Below the pieces are notes generated by a model. The model made no database searches. It was not told the DNA's origin and saw only the letters and a list, made by a program, of their open reading frames with translations. Position numbers and translations under genes: made by a program. 64,000 bases of DNA from Sphingobacterium chuzhouense (GTDB taxonomy: Bacteria; Bacteroidota; Bacteroidia; Sphingobacteriales; Sphingobacteriaceae): positions 1 to 64,000 of the forward strand of contig NZ_JACNYL010000003.1 of NCBI RefSeq assembly GCF_014692525.1, written 5' to 3'. Positions within the stretch are counted from its first letter, which is position 1. Each line of letters opens with the position of its first letter. Below, piece by piece: positions 9,035 through 18,184 of the stretch.

Positions 9035-9662
9035 AAAGAAAATATACATTGCTTTTATTATTGCTGTTATCGGTGTGCCGTTGATAGCTTTTGCTTTGGT
9101 CAGATATATTGAATCCAATTTTTCAGGGCTCCCGTATTATGCGGAGGATTTTTCAAAAATCAATAAGGATCAAGCCAAGAAAGTTGAGCCATTCAATCTC
9201 ATTAACCAAGAGGGAAACCCCATCGCAGGAGATTTCGTCGAGGGAAAAGTTTGGATAGCTTGCTATTTTTTTACAACGTGCCCAGGTATATGTCCAATCA
9301 TGATAGACGGCATGCGTGAAATTCAGCAGGAGTTTCTAAAGGAGGAAAACTTACGCTTGGTATCATTTACGGTAAATCCCGAAATTGACAGTCCAGAGGT
9401 CCTAAAGCACTATGCACATAACCGCAATGTCAATACGAAGCAATGGAATTTTGTTACCGGAGAAAAAAGAGAGCTGTATAGATATGCAAGGAAAGAGCTC
9501 AATTTAACGGCTACGGACGGAGACGGTGGTTTACAGGACTTTATACATAGCGACCGTTTGGTACTAATAGACCAAGAAAATTATATCAGGGGATACTACG
9601 ATGGAACCGAGACGGCTGAAGTTCGCCAGCTTGCGATTGACATCAGGAAACTACTAAAATAA
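9027..9662 (+). CDS. SCO1/SenC-type copper chaperone, first copy
   Basis: A protein of 211 aa, membrane-anchored by an N-terminal helix (residues 5-25), with a thioredoxin-like domain facing the periplasm. The copper site is TTCPGICPIM (C85, C89) plus His173 in FIHSDRLVLI. Sco proteins deliver copper to, or reduce, the CuA site of subunit II, and the gene directly follows the oxidase genes with overlapping ends. The second Sco protein encoded about 1.2 kb downstream differs in anchoring, since it is a lipoprotein. Confidence 0.93.
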   Translation: MNKKKIYIAFIIAVIGVPLIAFALVRYIESNFSGLPYYAEDFSKINKDQAKKVEPFNLINQEGNPIAGDFVEGKVWIACYFFTTCPGICPIMIDGMREIQQEFLKEENLRLVSFTVNPEIDSPEVLKHYAHNRNVNTKQWNFVTGEKRELYRYARKELNLTATDGDGGLQDFIHSDRLVLIDQENYIRGYYDGTETAEVRQLAIDIRKLLK

Positions 9663-9674
9663 ACAGGAGAGAAA

Positions 9675-10307
9675 ATGATTAGGTATATTTCAATATTATC
9701 ATTGGCATTTTTAATCAATGGCCATGTTTATGCACAACAGGACATTGAAGAGGGAAGAACAATCTTTAGAAGTCGTTGTGCCTCTTGTCACAACATCGAC
9801 AGGAGACTGATCGGCCCTGCTCTTAAGGGTGTCGATGAGCGGAGGGAAAATCAATGGATCATCGATTTTGTACACTCTTCCCAGACGATGATACAAGCAG
9901 GAGATCCGGACGCCGTTGCCCTTTTCGAAGAATACAACAGGTCCATCATGCCAGACCACAAGGATCTTACTGACGACCAAATCAATAATATTATCGCTTA
10001 TATAATCGACGAAGGATCAAAATCGACAACCAAGTCTTCTGGTAGTTGGTACACCCCTCCTTATGTAGAGCCTTATACCGATAAGAATAGTTTTATCGAT
10101 AAAATCGTATATCTCAACTTGGATGGCGACCATCAACCGATTAAAAAAAATGATATTGGTTCATGGCTTGCCATCGCGTTGTTTGTGATATTCCTGATTA
10201 TTTTCCTACATATTTTAATATACCTTAACCAAGTAATGGATATGTACAAACAGGTTAAAAACATACGTCGTAAAAATCAAAATATTAATCGTGATGAAAA
10301 TACTTAA
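9675..10307 (+). CDS. membrane-anchored class I cytochrome c
   Basis: A protein of 210 aa. A signal peptide (to about residue 20) is followed by a mono-heme domain with the heme motif CASCH (C35, C38, H39), a GPALKGV loop and the axial Met in SIMPDHKDL. A linker and one C-terminal transmembrane helix (SWLAIALFVIFLIIFLHILIYL) then anchor it. It is the probable electron donor to the CuA centre encoded upstream. It ends inside the start of the next gene, so the operon is tightly packed. Confidence 0.9.
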   Translation: MIRYISILSLAFLINGHVYAQQDIEEGRTIFRSRCASCHNIDRRLIGPALKGVDERRENQWIIDFVHSSQTMIQAGDPDAVALFEEYNRSIMPDHKDLTDDQINNIIAYIIDEGSKSTTKSSGSWYTPPYVEPYTDKNSFIDKIVYLNLDGDHQPIKKNDIGSWLAIALFVIFLIIFLHILIYLNQVMDMYKQVKNIRRKNQNINRDENT

Positions 10308-10950
10308 TAGCAAAATACCATTTTTCAGCTTTACTTGCTTTTGCCTATTTTTCCATGTTGCTTGTAATCAAAAATCAGAAGAGAAACTGCCTATTTATGG
10401 GCAAAGTAATACCATTGAAAACGAAATCAATGGAAAAATCGTAGTGGATACGGTTTATCATAGCATCCCGGATTTTAGCTTTATCAATCAGGACAGCCTG
10501 TTTATCAGTCAAGACTTTTTCAATCAAAAAATTTATATAGCCAATTTTTTCTTTACGAGATGTCCGACAATTTGCCCTGTTATGCAGCAAAATATGCTTA
10601 CCGTATATGAGGAATACAAAAATGATGAGCGGGTGGCCTTCTTGTCGCATAGCATTGATTACCGCAATGACCATCCTTGGGTATTAAAAGAATATGCAGA
10701 TCGGCTGGGTGTAGATAACAGCCAATGGCAGTTTGTGAACGGGCAAAAAGATGAAGTGTTTAATATTTCAAAAGAATACCTTGTATTTACGACCGAAGAT
10801 GAAAACGCTCCGGGTGGTTATGACCACCAAGGTCTATTTATACTTGTCGATCAACAAAGACGAATACGGGGGGCTTACGATGGAACTGAGGATGAGCAAA
10901 TCCAAAAATTACTCAATGATGTAAAAATATTATGTAAGGAGTATGAATAA
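10294..10950 (+). CDS. SCO1/SenC-type copper chaperone, second copy (lipoprotein)
   Basis: A protein of 218 aa. The ATG at 10294 was chosen over the GTG at 10291. The signal peptide ends in a lipobox (FFHVAC, Cys24), so the protein is lipid-anchored, unlike the first copy. The copper pair is TRCPTICPVM (C90, C94), and a distal His lies in the YDHQGLFILVD segment. It overlaps the cytochrome c gene. Two Sco proteins of different anchoring in one operon suggest split roles, such as CuA metallation against thiol reduction or CuB delivery; that split is inference. Confidence 0.9.
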   Translation: MKILNSKIPFFSFTCFCLFFHVACNQKSEEKLPIYGQSNTIENEINGKIVVDTVYHSIPDFSFINQDSLFISQDFFNQKIYIANFFFTRCPTICPVMQQNMLTVYEEYKNDERVAFLSHSIDYRNDHPWVLKEYADRLGVDNSQWQFVNGQKDEVFNISKEYLVFTTEDENAPGGYDHQGLFILVDQQRRIRGAYDGTEDEQIQKLLNDVKILCKEYE

Positions 10951-10976
10951 TCACTACTTTTGATCTATTGAACATT

Positions 10977-11402
10977 ATGAGGCAAATATTCGTTATATTC
11001 CTTTCATTGTCGTATCTGGTATTGTCTTCGGGCTTTTCCCAATATCAGCATACCTGTAAGGAAATGGCTGTAAAATTGTACAGCCTGACGAATACCGAAC
11101 ACCAAAATTCGGATAAACCTTGTCCAATATGCTCTGCTAAAGACAGAGAGCTAAAAGAAAAAAAGAAAGACTGTTGCAAACACGAAACGAAAATCATCAA
11201 AACGGATGATGTTGTAAAAAAACAATCAAATTTTGATTTTTCGGTAAAGTTTTGGGGAGATGCTATTCCCAACAAAATGTTGGGTAGTGTGTTCGATTTT
11301 TCTATCGCAACCGAAACCGAAAAATCTACCTCTTACCATACTTCCAAAATCCCCTTACGGGGCAATCCCCTCTACATCTTACATTGCGTATATAGAATTT
11401 GA
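10977..11402 (+). CDS. HYC_CC_PP-like small exported cysteine-rich protein
   Basis: A protein of 141 aa from the ATG at 10977 (a TTG at 10968 is the alternative). It has a signal peptide (MRQIFVIFLSLSYLVLSSGF) and then spaced cysteines: QHTCKEM, KPCPICSA, KKDCCKHE and a closing CVYRI. This spacing resembles the Bacteroidota HYC_CC_PP family, small envelope proteins commonly found next to outer-membrane factors and metal-efflux genes. The cysteines suggest metal (copper) binding. It bridges the oxidase part and the efflux part of the run and sits 88 bases before the TolC gene. Confidence 0.65.
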   Translation: MRQIFVIFLSLSYLVLSSGFSQYQHTCKEMAVKLYSLTNTEHQNSDKPCPICSAKDRELKEKKKDCCKHETKIIKTDDVVKKQSNFDFSVKFWGDAIPNKMLGSVFDFSIATETEKSTSYHTSKIPLRGNPLYILHCVYRI

Positions 11403-11489
11403 TTTTAGCGTATTGAATTGACCAAAGCAGTCCCAATATTCTTGGCACTACTCAAATTCGTTATGTCTAATTTCTAATTTTTATATACA

Positions 11490-12878
11490 ATGAAATTAAA
11501 ATTCATTGCATCTGTAAGTTTAGTATGTGCAGTCGGTTTAAACGGCTTTGCACAGACACTAAAACTTGAAGATGCCCTACAACGTTCCATCGAACGATAC
11601 GACAAAATAAAGTCAAAACAACGGGTACTGTCCGCTTCGGAACAAAACACTGTTTTCCAAAAGCAACAGTATCTTCCCGATGTAACCCTTTCCGCACAGC
11701 AAAGCTACGGAACGGTAAATATGCTCCACGGCTCAATGTACGCCTACGGAGGTTTGGCATCCGCTTCTACCTCTATGCCGTTAGCGGAGCAAAATTGGAA
11801 CGCCGCATTCGGCTCGCTCTACTTCGCCAATGTCAATTGGAACATGTTTACGTTCGGAAGAATAAAAAGCCAAGTAGCATTAGGTAGCAAAAAGGAACAG
11901 ACCGCTAAAGCCGACGTAGAACAGGAAATCTTTCAGCACCAAATCAAGGTAAGTGCCGCTTACCTGAATTTGCTTGCAAGCCAACGCATCAAATACGTAC
12001 AGCAAAAAAATACGGAACGTGCCGTGGTATTTTTTGAAATGACCGACACAAGGGCTAAAAGCGGATTAATCCCCGAAGTGGATGCAGAGTTGGCCAAGGC
12101 AGAAGTATCAAACGCCAAATCTCTGCAAATAAAATCCTATGATAAGGAATTGGAGTTCTCAAAGCAACTGGCAGTCCTGTTGGATGATGAATTTAAGACC
12201 TATCAATTGGACAGCCTGTACAGCACTACCCTTCCGTCAAGGGGCTTGGCAAATCTGAATGACGAAGTGAGCAAGCACCCGTTATTGCAATTACAGCAAA
12301 GCAAGATTAACGAAAGCCTGCAGTCCGAAGAAATGCTGAAATCCAATAAAAGACCAACATTGTCAGCGTTCGGAGTTGTACAAGGACGTGGTTCGGGCTT
12401 CGATTGGAACTATGCACAGGACAATTCCGCTTACACTTCCTCTTACCTCAAAGGCGTTGGCATAGACCGTAGCAATTACCTTTTAGGGTTTTCGCTTTCT
12501 TGGAACTTAACCAATATCTATCGTTCGGGTACAAAGGTCAAAGAACAGCAGTTTCTGACCCAAGCGTTGCAACAGGATTTTGACCTGTTCAAAAAGGAGC
12601 TGAACGCACAGACCAAAATGGCTTACGCACAGTTGAACAATGCCCAAGAAAATTTTGAGGAAACCAAAGTGCAGTTATCGGCTGCTGAATTAGCCTACAA
12701 GCAACATACCGCTTTGTACGAAAACGGTCTGACCACATTGGTAGATTATACACAGGCTCTGTACAGCCTGAACCGAGCGGAAATTGATTATGAAATCGCA
12801 CAGAACAATGTATGGCAGGCGTTGCTTTTATTGGCTTCGGCAAGGGGCGATTTAGGTGTTTTTATTCAACAACAATAA
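11490..12878 (+). CDS. TolC-family outer membrane efflux protein
   Basis: A protein of 462 aa with a signal peptide (MKLKFIASVSLVCAVGLNGFAQ) and two repeats of the outer membrane factor fold, seen as long amphipathic helices rich in Gln, Ala and Lys (around residues 110-230 and 340-455). This is the family's normal length. It forms the exit duct of the tripartite pump and is followed 12 bases later by the RND gene. The order duct, pump, adaptor is unusual compared with the more common adaptor, pump, duct. Confidence 0.9.
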   Translation: MKLKFIASVSLVCAVGLNGFAQTLKLEDALQRSIERYDKIKSKQRVLSASEQNTVFQKQQYLPDVTLSAQQSYGTVNMLHGSMYAYGGLASASTSMPLAEQNWNAAFGSLYFANVNWNMFTFGRIKSQVALGSKKEQTAKADVEQEIFQHQIKVSAAYLNLLASQRIKYVQQKNTERAVVFFEMTDTRAKSGLIPEVDAELAKAEVSNAKSLQIKSYDKELEFSKQLAVLLDDEFKTYQLDSLYSTTLPSRGLANLNDEVSKHPLLQLQQSKINESLQSEEMLKSNKRPTLSAFGVVQGRGSGFDWNYAQDNSAYTSSYLKGVGIDRSNYLLGFSLSWNLTNIYRSGTKVKEQQFLTQALQQDFDLFKKELNAQTKMAYAQLNNAQENFEETKVQLSAAELAYKQHTALYENGLTTLVDYTQALYSLNRAEIDYEIAQNNVWQALLLLASARGDLGVFIQQQ

Positions 12879-12890
12879 ACAGGATTAGCA

Positions 12891-15800
12891 ATGAATAATA
12901 TGATAAAATTTGCACTCCGAAAGCCCATATCCATAATGGTACTCGTATTGGGATTAGTGTTTTTCGGTGTGCGTTCCGTCAAGGATATACAGGTGGACAT
13001 TCTGCCTGAAATGAACTTGCCCGTGGTGTACGTAGCCCATACATTTAATGGTTACACGCCCGAGCAGATGGAGGGATACTTCACGAAAATGTACGTGAAT
13101 ATGATGCTGTTTACCAACGGTATCAAAAGCATCGAAAGCAAGAATACGCAAGGGCTTACCCTGATGAAAGTGAACTTCTACGAGGGAACGGATATGGGCG
13201 AAGCCATTGCCCAACTGAACGCCCTGTCCAACCGTTCGCAGGTATTCCTACCGCCCGGAGCGCCGCCACCGTTCATTATCCGTTTTGATGCGTCTTCACA
13301 GCCTGTCGGACAGTTGGTGTTCCGCAGCCCGACCAAGACCAACAACCAATTGCAGGACATCGCCAACTTTACGGCCCGTCCGTTTTTGATTGCCATTCCG
13401 GGCCTGACCACCGCACCGCCGTTCGGGGGAAGCCCGAGAACCATAGAGATAAACATTGACCCGAACAAACTTCGGATGCACCAATTGTCGCCCGAGCAGA
13501 TTGTGGAGGCTATCAGCCGTCAGAATGTAACGTCCGCCGCAGGGAACGTCTATATTGACGACATCAATTACCTGACGCCGACCAACAACACGCTGAAAAC
13601 AGTGGAGGAATTTGGCGATATCCCGATTTTCAAAGGACAGGTGGACAATGTGTATATCCGTGATGTAGCTACGGTTAAGGACGGTGCGGATATTACCACG
13701 GGCTATGCCCTGATTGACGGCAAGCGTTCGGTGTATATGAACGTGGCAAAATCGGGCAAGGCATCTACCTATAATGTGGTACAGAACCTGAAAAAGACCA
13801 TTCCAAACATTCAGCGGAATTTACCCGATGATGTAACGGTTTCCTACGAGTTTGACCAATCCGTCTACGTTATCAATGCCGTAAAAAGTCTGGTGGTCGA
13901 GGGGATTTTAGGAGCTTTGCTCACGGGCTTGATGGTGGTGCTTTTCCTGCGTGACCGCAGAGCCGCCCTGATAGTGATTTTGACCATTCCTATTTCGATT
14001 ATTTCGGGGGTACTGTTCCTCAAATTATTCGGTCAGACCATCAATATTATGACCTTATCGGGATTGGCTTTGGCTATCGGTATTCTGGTCGATGAAAGTA
14101 CCGTAACCATAGAAAACATACACCAGCACTTTGCAATGAAAAAATCCAAAGCACAGGCAATTTTAGATGCGTGTAAGGAAATCGCCTTTCCGAAATTGCT
14201 GATTTTGCTTTGTGTGCTTGCCGTATTCGCCCCTGCATTTATGATGACAGGTATTCCGGGAGCGTTGTTTATGCCTTTGGCGTTGGCGATAGGCTTCTCG
14301 ATGATTTTCTCGTTCATTCTGTCACAGACTTTTGTGCCTGTAATGGCAAATTGGATAATGAAGAACCATCAGGAGAAAGAACACAAAGAAACACGCTTTG
14401 ACAGATTTAAAAACAATGTGATTGCAAGGTTGCAACGTTGGATGAACCGTAGGAAAATCATTGTTGCAGGCAGTTTTACGCTCGCATTGATAGCCGTTGC
14501 CGTATTGTATATGTTCACAGGAAAAGACGTATTGCCTACGGTAAATTCAAGCCAGTTCCAAGTACGCATTACCGCACCGGAGGGTACACGCATCGAAAAG
14601 ACGGAGGAAAAGGTAAAAGCCGTCCTGAAAGAACTGGACGGGCTTTTGGGCAAGGATAATATTGCCATTTCATCGGTGTATGTAGGTCAGCACCCCTCTA
14701 CATTCCCTGTCAGTTCCATTTTCCTGTATAATGCCGGACCTCACGAAGCATTGATGCAGGTGGCATTAAAAAAGTTCAATGGAAATTCGGACGAGCTGAA
14801 AGAGCGAATCAGACAGCACATCAAAGAGAAAATGCCTGAACTGAAATTGTCTTTCGAGCCGATTGAACTGACGGAAAAGATTTTAAGTCAGGGAGCGAAT
14901 ACACCGATAGAAATCCGCATTTCGGGAATGATGAAGAAAATGAATGCGATGACGGCAAACAGGCTGTTGGCAAAGCTGAACGAACTCGATTATATGCGTG
15001 ACCAGCAGATACCGCAGTCGATGAATTATCCCGCATTTGAAATCAACATCGACCGTGTGAGAGCCGCCCAATTGGGATTGGATGCACAGGATATTGCGAG
15101 GTCGCTGACACCGAGTTTGGCTTCATCAAGATATACCAACAAGAATATGTGGGTCGGCGGTATGATGGGCATCGGCTACGATGTACAGGTACAGATGCCG
15201 CAGAACATACTGAATAGCCAAGAGGAACTGGCCAATATTCCAATCTCCAAAAATTCGGACAGACCTGTTTTGGGCGATGTGGCGACCATTACACCGACCA
15301 AAACATTGGGAGAAAGCTACAATCTGGGTACAATGGGCTATACCACCGTAACAGCCAATGTACATAAATCCGATTTGGGCAAGGCACAGAAAGACATCGA
15401 AACCGCCATAGTTTCTTTGGGAGAATTGCCAAAAGGCGTAAATATCCAAGTGGCAGGTATGACACCTGTTTTGGACGATACGATGAACAGCCTCGCAAAC
15501 GGATTGCTGATTGCCGTTGTGGTCATCTTCCTGATGTTGGCGGCTAACTTCCAATCATTCCGGGTATCATTCGTGATTTTGACAACCGTTCCGTTCGTGG
15601 TATTGGGGTCATTGATATTGCTCAATCTGACAGGCTCTACCCTGAACCTGCAATCCTATATGGGTATCATTATGGCGGTCGGGGTTTCCATTGCCAATGC
15701 GGTATTGCTTATCAGCAATGCGGAAACACTACGGTTGAAGGATGGCAACGCGGTAAACGCAGCCATAGGAGCGGCCAATCTCCGTATCCGTCCTATCGTG

Positions 15801-16055
15801 ATGACCACGTTGGCAATGACCGCAGGTATGTTGCCGATAGCCATCGGATTTGGAGAGGGAGGCGACCAGGTATCCCCATTGGGCAGAGCCGTCATCGGTG
15901 GGCTGATAGCATCGACCTTTTCCGTATTGGTCTTGCTCCCGTTGGTATTTGCCTGGGTACAGGGCAAAGCGACCATCCAATCGCCGTCATTAGACCCCGA
16001 GGACGAAAACAGTACACATTTCATTAACGCAAAAAATCAAGACAATGAACTTTAA
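12891..16055 (+). CDS. RND efflux pump inner membrane subunit
   Basis: A protein of 1054 aa, full length for the AcrB/CusA superfamily: TM1 at residues 10-27, a large periplasmic loop with LPEMNLPVVYVAHTFNGYTPE, TM2-6 at about 340-480, a second porter loop and TM8-12 at about 865-1030. The proton-relay helix TM4 reads GLALAIGILVDESTV, with Asp-Glu where drug pumps have Asp-Asp. Given the Met-rich adaptor and the copper-related genes upstream, export of copper or silver is the best inference. A role as a multidrug pump cannot be excluded from sequence alone, because the methionine relay typical of CusA was not located. Confidence 0.88.
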   Translation: MNNMIKFALRKPISIMVLVLGLVFFGVRSVKDIQVDILPEMNLPVVYVAHTFNGYTPEQMEGYFTKMYVNMMLFTNGIKSIESKNTQGLTLMKVNFYEGTDMGEAIAQLNALSNRSQVFLPPGAPPPFIIRFDASSQPVGQLVFRSPTKTNNQLQDIANFTARPFLIAIPGLTTAPPFGGSPRTIEINIDPNKLRMHQLSPEQIVEAISRQNVTSAAGNVYIDDINYLTPTNNTLKTVEEFGDIPIFKGQVDNVYIRDVATVKDGADITTGYALIDGKRSVYMNVAKSGKASTYNVVQNLKKTIPNIQRNLPDDVTVSYEFDQSVYVINAVKSLVVEGILGALLTGLMVVLFLRDRRAALIVILTIPISIISGVLFLKLFGQTINIMTLSGLALAIGILVDESTVTIENIHQHFAMKKSKAQAILDACKEIAFPKLLILLCVLAVFAPAFMMTGIPGALFMPLALAIGFSMIFSFILSQTFVPVMANWIMKNHQEKEHKETRFDRFKNNVIARLQRWMNRRKIIVAGSFTLALIAVAVLYMFTGKDVLPTVNSSQFQVRITAPEGTRIEKTEEKVKAVLKELDGLLGKDNIAISSVYVGQHPSTFPVSSIFLYNAGPHEALMQVALKKFNGNSDELKERIRQHIKEKMPELKLSFEPIELTEKILSQGANTPIEIRISGMMKKMNAMTANRLLAKLNELDYMRDQQIPQSMNYPAFEINIDRVRAAQLGLDAQDIARSLTPSLASSRYTNKNMWVGGMMGIGYDVQVQMPQNILNSQEELANIPISKNSDRPVLGDVATITPTKTLGESYNLGTMGYTTVTANVHKSDLGKAQKDIETAIVSLGELPKGVNIQVAGMTPVLDDTMNSLANGLLIAVVVIFLMLAANFQSFRVSFVILTTVPFVVLGSLILLNLTGSTLNLQSYMGIIMAVGVSIANAVLLISNAETLRLKDGNAVNAAIGAANLRIRPIVMTTLAMTAGMLPIAIGFGEGGDQVSPLGRAVIGGLIASTFSVLVLLPLVFAWVQGKATIQSPSLDPEDENSTHFINAKNQDNEL

Positions 16056-17172
16056 GTCAATCATCATATTTGCAACGGCACTCATATTGGTAGCCTGCAA
16101 CAACGATAAAAAAGAAGAAGCCAAAAAAGAGGGCGGAATGCCCGCAATGGGTATGGGAATGATGAACCCGATGGAAACGGTCGAAATCTCCAAATCCAAT
16201 CCACTGGTAATGCTGAAACTGGCAGGCGAGCTAAAGCCCGACCAGCGGACCGAACTGTTTGCTAAAGTGAACAGCTATGTAAAGAGCATCCGTGTGGATA
16301 TAGGCGACAGGGTTTCGGCAGGACAGGTATTGGTCGTGCTGGAAGCCCCCGAAATACAATCGCAGGTAGCCAATGCCAAAGCAAAACTGGAAGCACAGGA
16401 AGCGATTTACCTTTCGACCAAAGCGACCTATGACAGAACGATGAAAGCCAACGAAACACAAGGGGCTATTGCCAAAGATGCTTTAGACCAAATCAAGGCT
16501 CGGATGTTGGCAGACGAAGCACAGTTAAACGCTGCAAAATCCGCTTACAGCGAAATCCGTGATGTCAATAATTACCTCGTCATCAAAGCACCGTTCAGCG
16601 GAACGGTAACAAGCCGGAACGTGGACCTGGGGGCATTCGTTACCCCGATGAGCAAAGAGCCGCTGCTGGTAGTCGAAAACAACAGCAAGCTACGGTTGAA
16701 CCTGTCCGTTGCCGAAGCCAATACGCCGTATATCAAATTGGGCGACACCGTACGTTTCCACGTCCGTTCTCGACCGCAGGACAGTTATGTTGCATTGGTC
16801 AGCCGAAAATCGGGAAGCCTTGACTTAAAACTCCGTTCGGAAAAAATGGAAGCAGACTTTATCAACAAAGGCAATGTATTGAAACCATACATGATTGCTG
16901 AAACGACCATTCCGCTACAAAATTCAGAACCTACGTTTTTCGTTCCGAAATCCGCAGTCGTGGAGAGCGGAACGGGCGTGTACGTGATACGGGTGGAAGA
17001 CGGCAAAACCAAAAATGTGCCTGTCAGCAAAGGTCGTGCGATGCCCGATAAGCTTGAGGTTTTCGGCGAACTGAACGACGGGGATAAAATACTGAAAATG
17101 GGTTCGGAAGAAATACAGGAGGGCACGGAAGTGCCGAACAAGCCCAACAGTGCAGACAACGAAAAAGAATAA
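16045..17172 (+). CDS. RND efflux periplasmic adaptor (membrane fusion protein), Met-rich lipoprotein
   Basis: A protein of 375 aa that overlaps the pump gene by 11 bases. The lipobox is LILVACNNDK. After it comes a Lys/Glu stretch and a Met-rich segment (MPAMGMGMMNPME) of the type that binds Cu(I)/Ag(I) in CusB-like adaptors. Then follow the lipoyl/barrel-sandwich halves (VNSYVKSIRVDIGDRVSAGQ and IKAPFSGTVTSRNVDLGAFV) around a helical hairpin (about 110-170), and beta-barrel and membrane-proximal domains. It links the pump to the TolC duct. The Met cluster is the best direct clue to the substrate of the system. Confidence 0.9.
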   Translation: MNFKSIIIFATALILVACNNDKKEEAKKEGGMPAMGMGMMNPMETVEISKSNPLVMLKLAGELKPDQRTELFAKVNSYVKSIRVDIGDRVSAGQVLVVLEAPEIQSQVANAKAKLEAQEAIYLSTKATYDRTMKANETQGAIAKDALDQIKARMLADEAQLNAAKSAYSEIRDVNNYLVIKAPFSGTVTSRNVDLGAFVTPMSKEPLLVVENNSKLRLNLSVAEANTPYIKLGDTVRFHVRSRPQDSYVALVSRKSGSLDLKLRSEKMEADFINKGNVLKPYMIAETTIPLQNSEPTFFVPKSAVVESGTGVYVIRVEDGKTKNVPVSKGRAMPDKLEVFGELNDGDKILKMGSEEIQEGTEVPNKPNSADNEKE

Positions 17173-17178
17173 CGGAAT

Positions 17179-17562
17179 ATGAAAATGAAAACCAAATTTG
17201 TAAGTATCGTGGCTGTTGCCACGGTACTTTTCATCGGATGTAATCAGACAAACAGCAGTATGGACACGGCAGGCAACAGCCCTAAAAAAGGCGACCACGT
17301 ACCGGGCCACTTGGTCTGTATGGTCAATGATGCCTATATGGGCAAACAGCAATTGGAAGTGCCGTTTGAGGGGAAGATGTACTACGGTTGCTGTAAGATG
17401 TGTCAGGAAAGGATACCCAAAGACGGAACGGTACGCTACGCCATAGACCCCCATACATTGGAAAGGGTGGATAAGGCGACCGCTTACATCGTTATGATTA
17501 GCGACGGTGGTGAGGTGGCTTATTTCGAAAATGAAGACAATTACAAACGGTTTGTTAACTAA
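17179..17562 (+). CDS. Cys-rich lipoprotein with a TRASH/YHS-like metal-binding region
   Basis: A protein of 127 aa with a lipobox (TVLFIGCNQT). The mature part carries HLVCMVNDAYMG and YYGCCKMCQERIP, that is, one Cys-Met pair and then C-C-x2-C; this resembles TRASH/YHS or NosL-type copper-binding motifs. It follows the adaptor gene by 6 bases and so belongs to the efflux operon. It probably binds the exported metal in the periplasm as a chaperone or sensor. The exact family is uncertain. Confidence 0.65.
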   Translation: MKMKTKFVSIVAVATVLFIGCNQTNSSMDTAGNSPKKGDHVPGHLVCMVNDAYMGKQQLEVPFEGKMYYGCCKMCQERIPKDGTVRYAIDPHTLERVDKATAYIVMISDGGEVAYFENEDNYKRFVN

Positions 17563-17700
17563 GTTTCTATCAATAATACCGTCATAAAGGTGAAAATTAC
17601 CATTTAAGTATAGATTTTACTTATTATTTTGTATAAAACAAAGTGCTTAAAAGCGATCTTGTTACAGTAATTAGGTTTATTAGATATTGATGCAAATACC

Positions 17701-18177
17701 ATGAATAATAAAACGAATATTTATCCAAGCAAATGGAAAAGTGCAAAACAGGGAAAATGTCCTCGTTGCAGGACAGGCGATATGTTTAACGGTAGCGTAC
17801 TGAACATCTTTAATAACGGTATGAAAAAAGAATGCCCCCACTGCGGTTTAAGGTTTGAGAAAGAGCCGGGCTATTTTTATGTGGCGATGTTCGTTAGCTA
17901 TGTTTTTGTTGTGGCTGAGTTAATAACAGCTTGTGTTGCGACATACATATTGACAGGAAATGACAGCTCCCCTTGGTTATATGTTGTTATATGTTTTGTC
18001 GTCGTCATCCTATTGGCGCCGTTCAACGGCAGGTATTCACGTGTGGCGTTGTTGTACTGGTTGACCCCATCGTTCGGTTTTAATCCGAAGTATTTCGGAG
18101 AGAATATCAAGCAGCTTGATTTCAGCCTATCAACCGATACGGAAAGTAAAGATATTGAAATGCAGGATATTGGATAA
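17701..18177 (+). CDS. DUF983 family membrane protein
   Basis: A protein of 158 aa. A zinc-ribbon-like N-terminus (CPRCRTGDMF near residues 20-29, then CPHCGLRF) is followed by two strong transmembrane helices (FVSYVFVVAELITACVATYIL and LYVVICFVVVILLAPFNG). The pattern EPGYFYVAMFVSY between them is typical of DUF983. The family's function is not established; members occur near cytochrome oxidase genes in several phyla, which fits the cluster upstream. It ends 7 bases before the AraC gene. Confidence 0.85.
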   Translation: MNNKTNIYPSKWKSAKQGKCPRCRTGDMFNGSVLNIFNNGMKKECPHCGLRFEKEPGYFYVAMFVSYVFVVAELITACVATYILTGNDSSPWLYVVICFVVVILLAPFNGRYSRVALLYWLTPSFGFNPKYFGENIKQLDFSLSTDTESKDIEMQDIG

Positions 18178-18184
18178 GAGAGAA

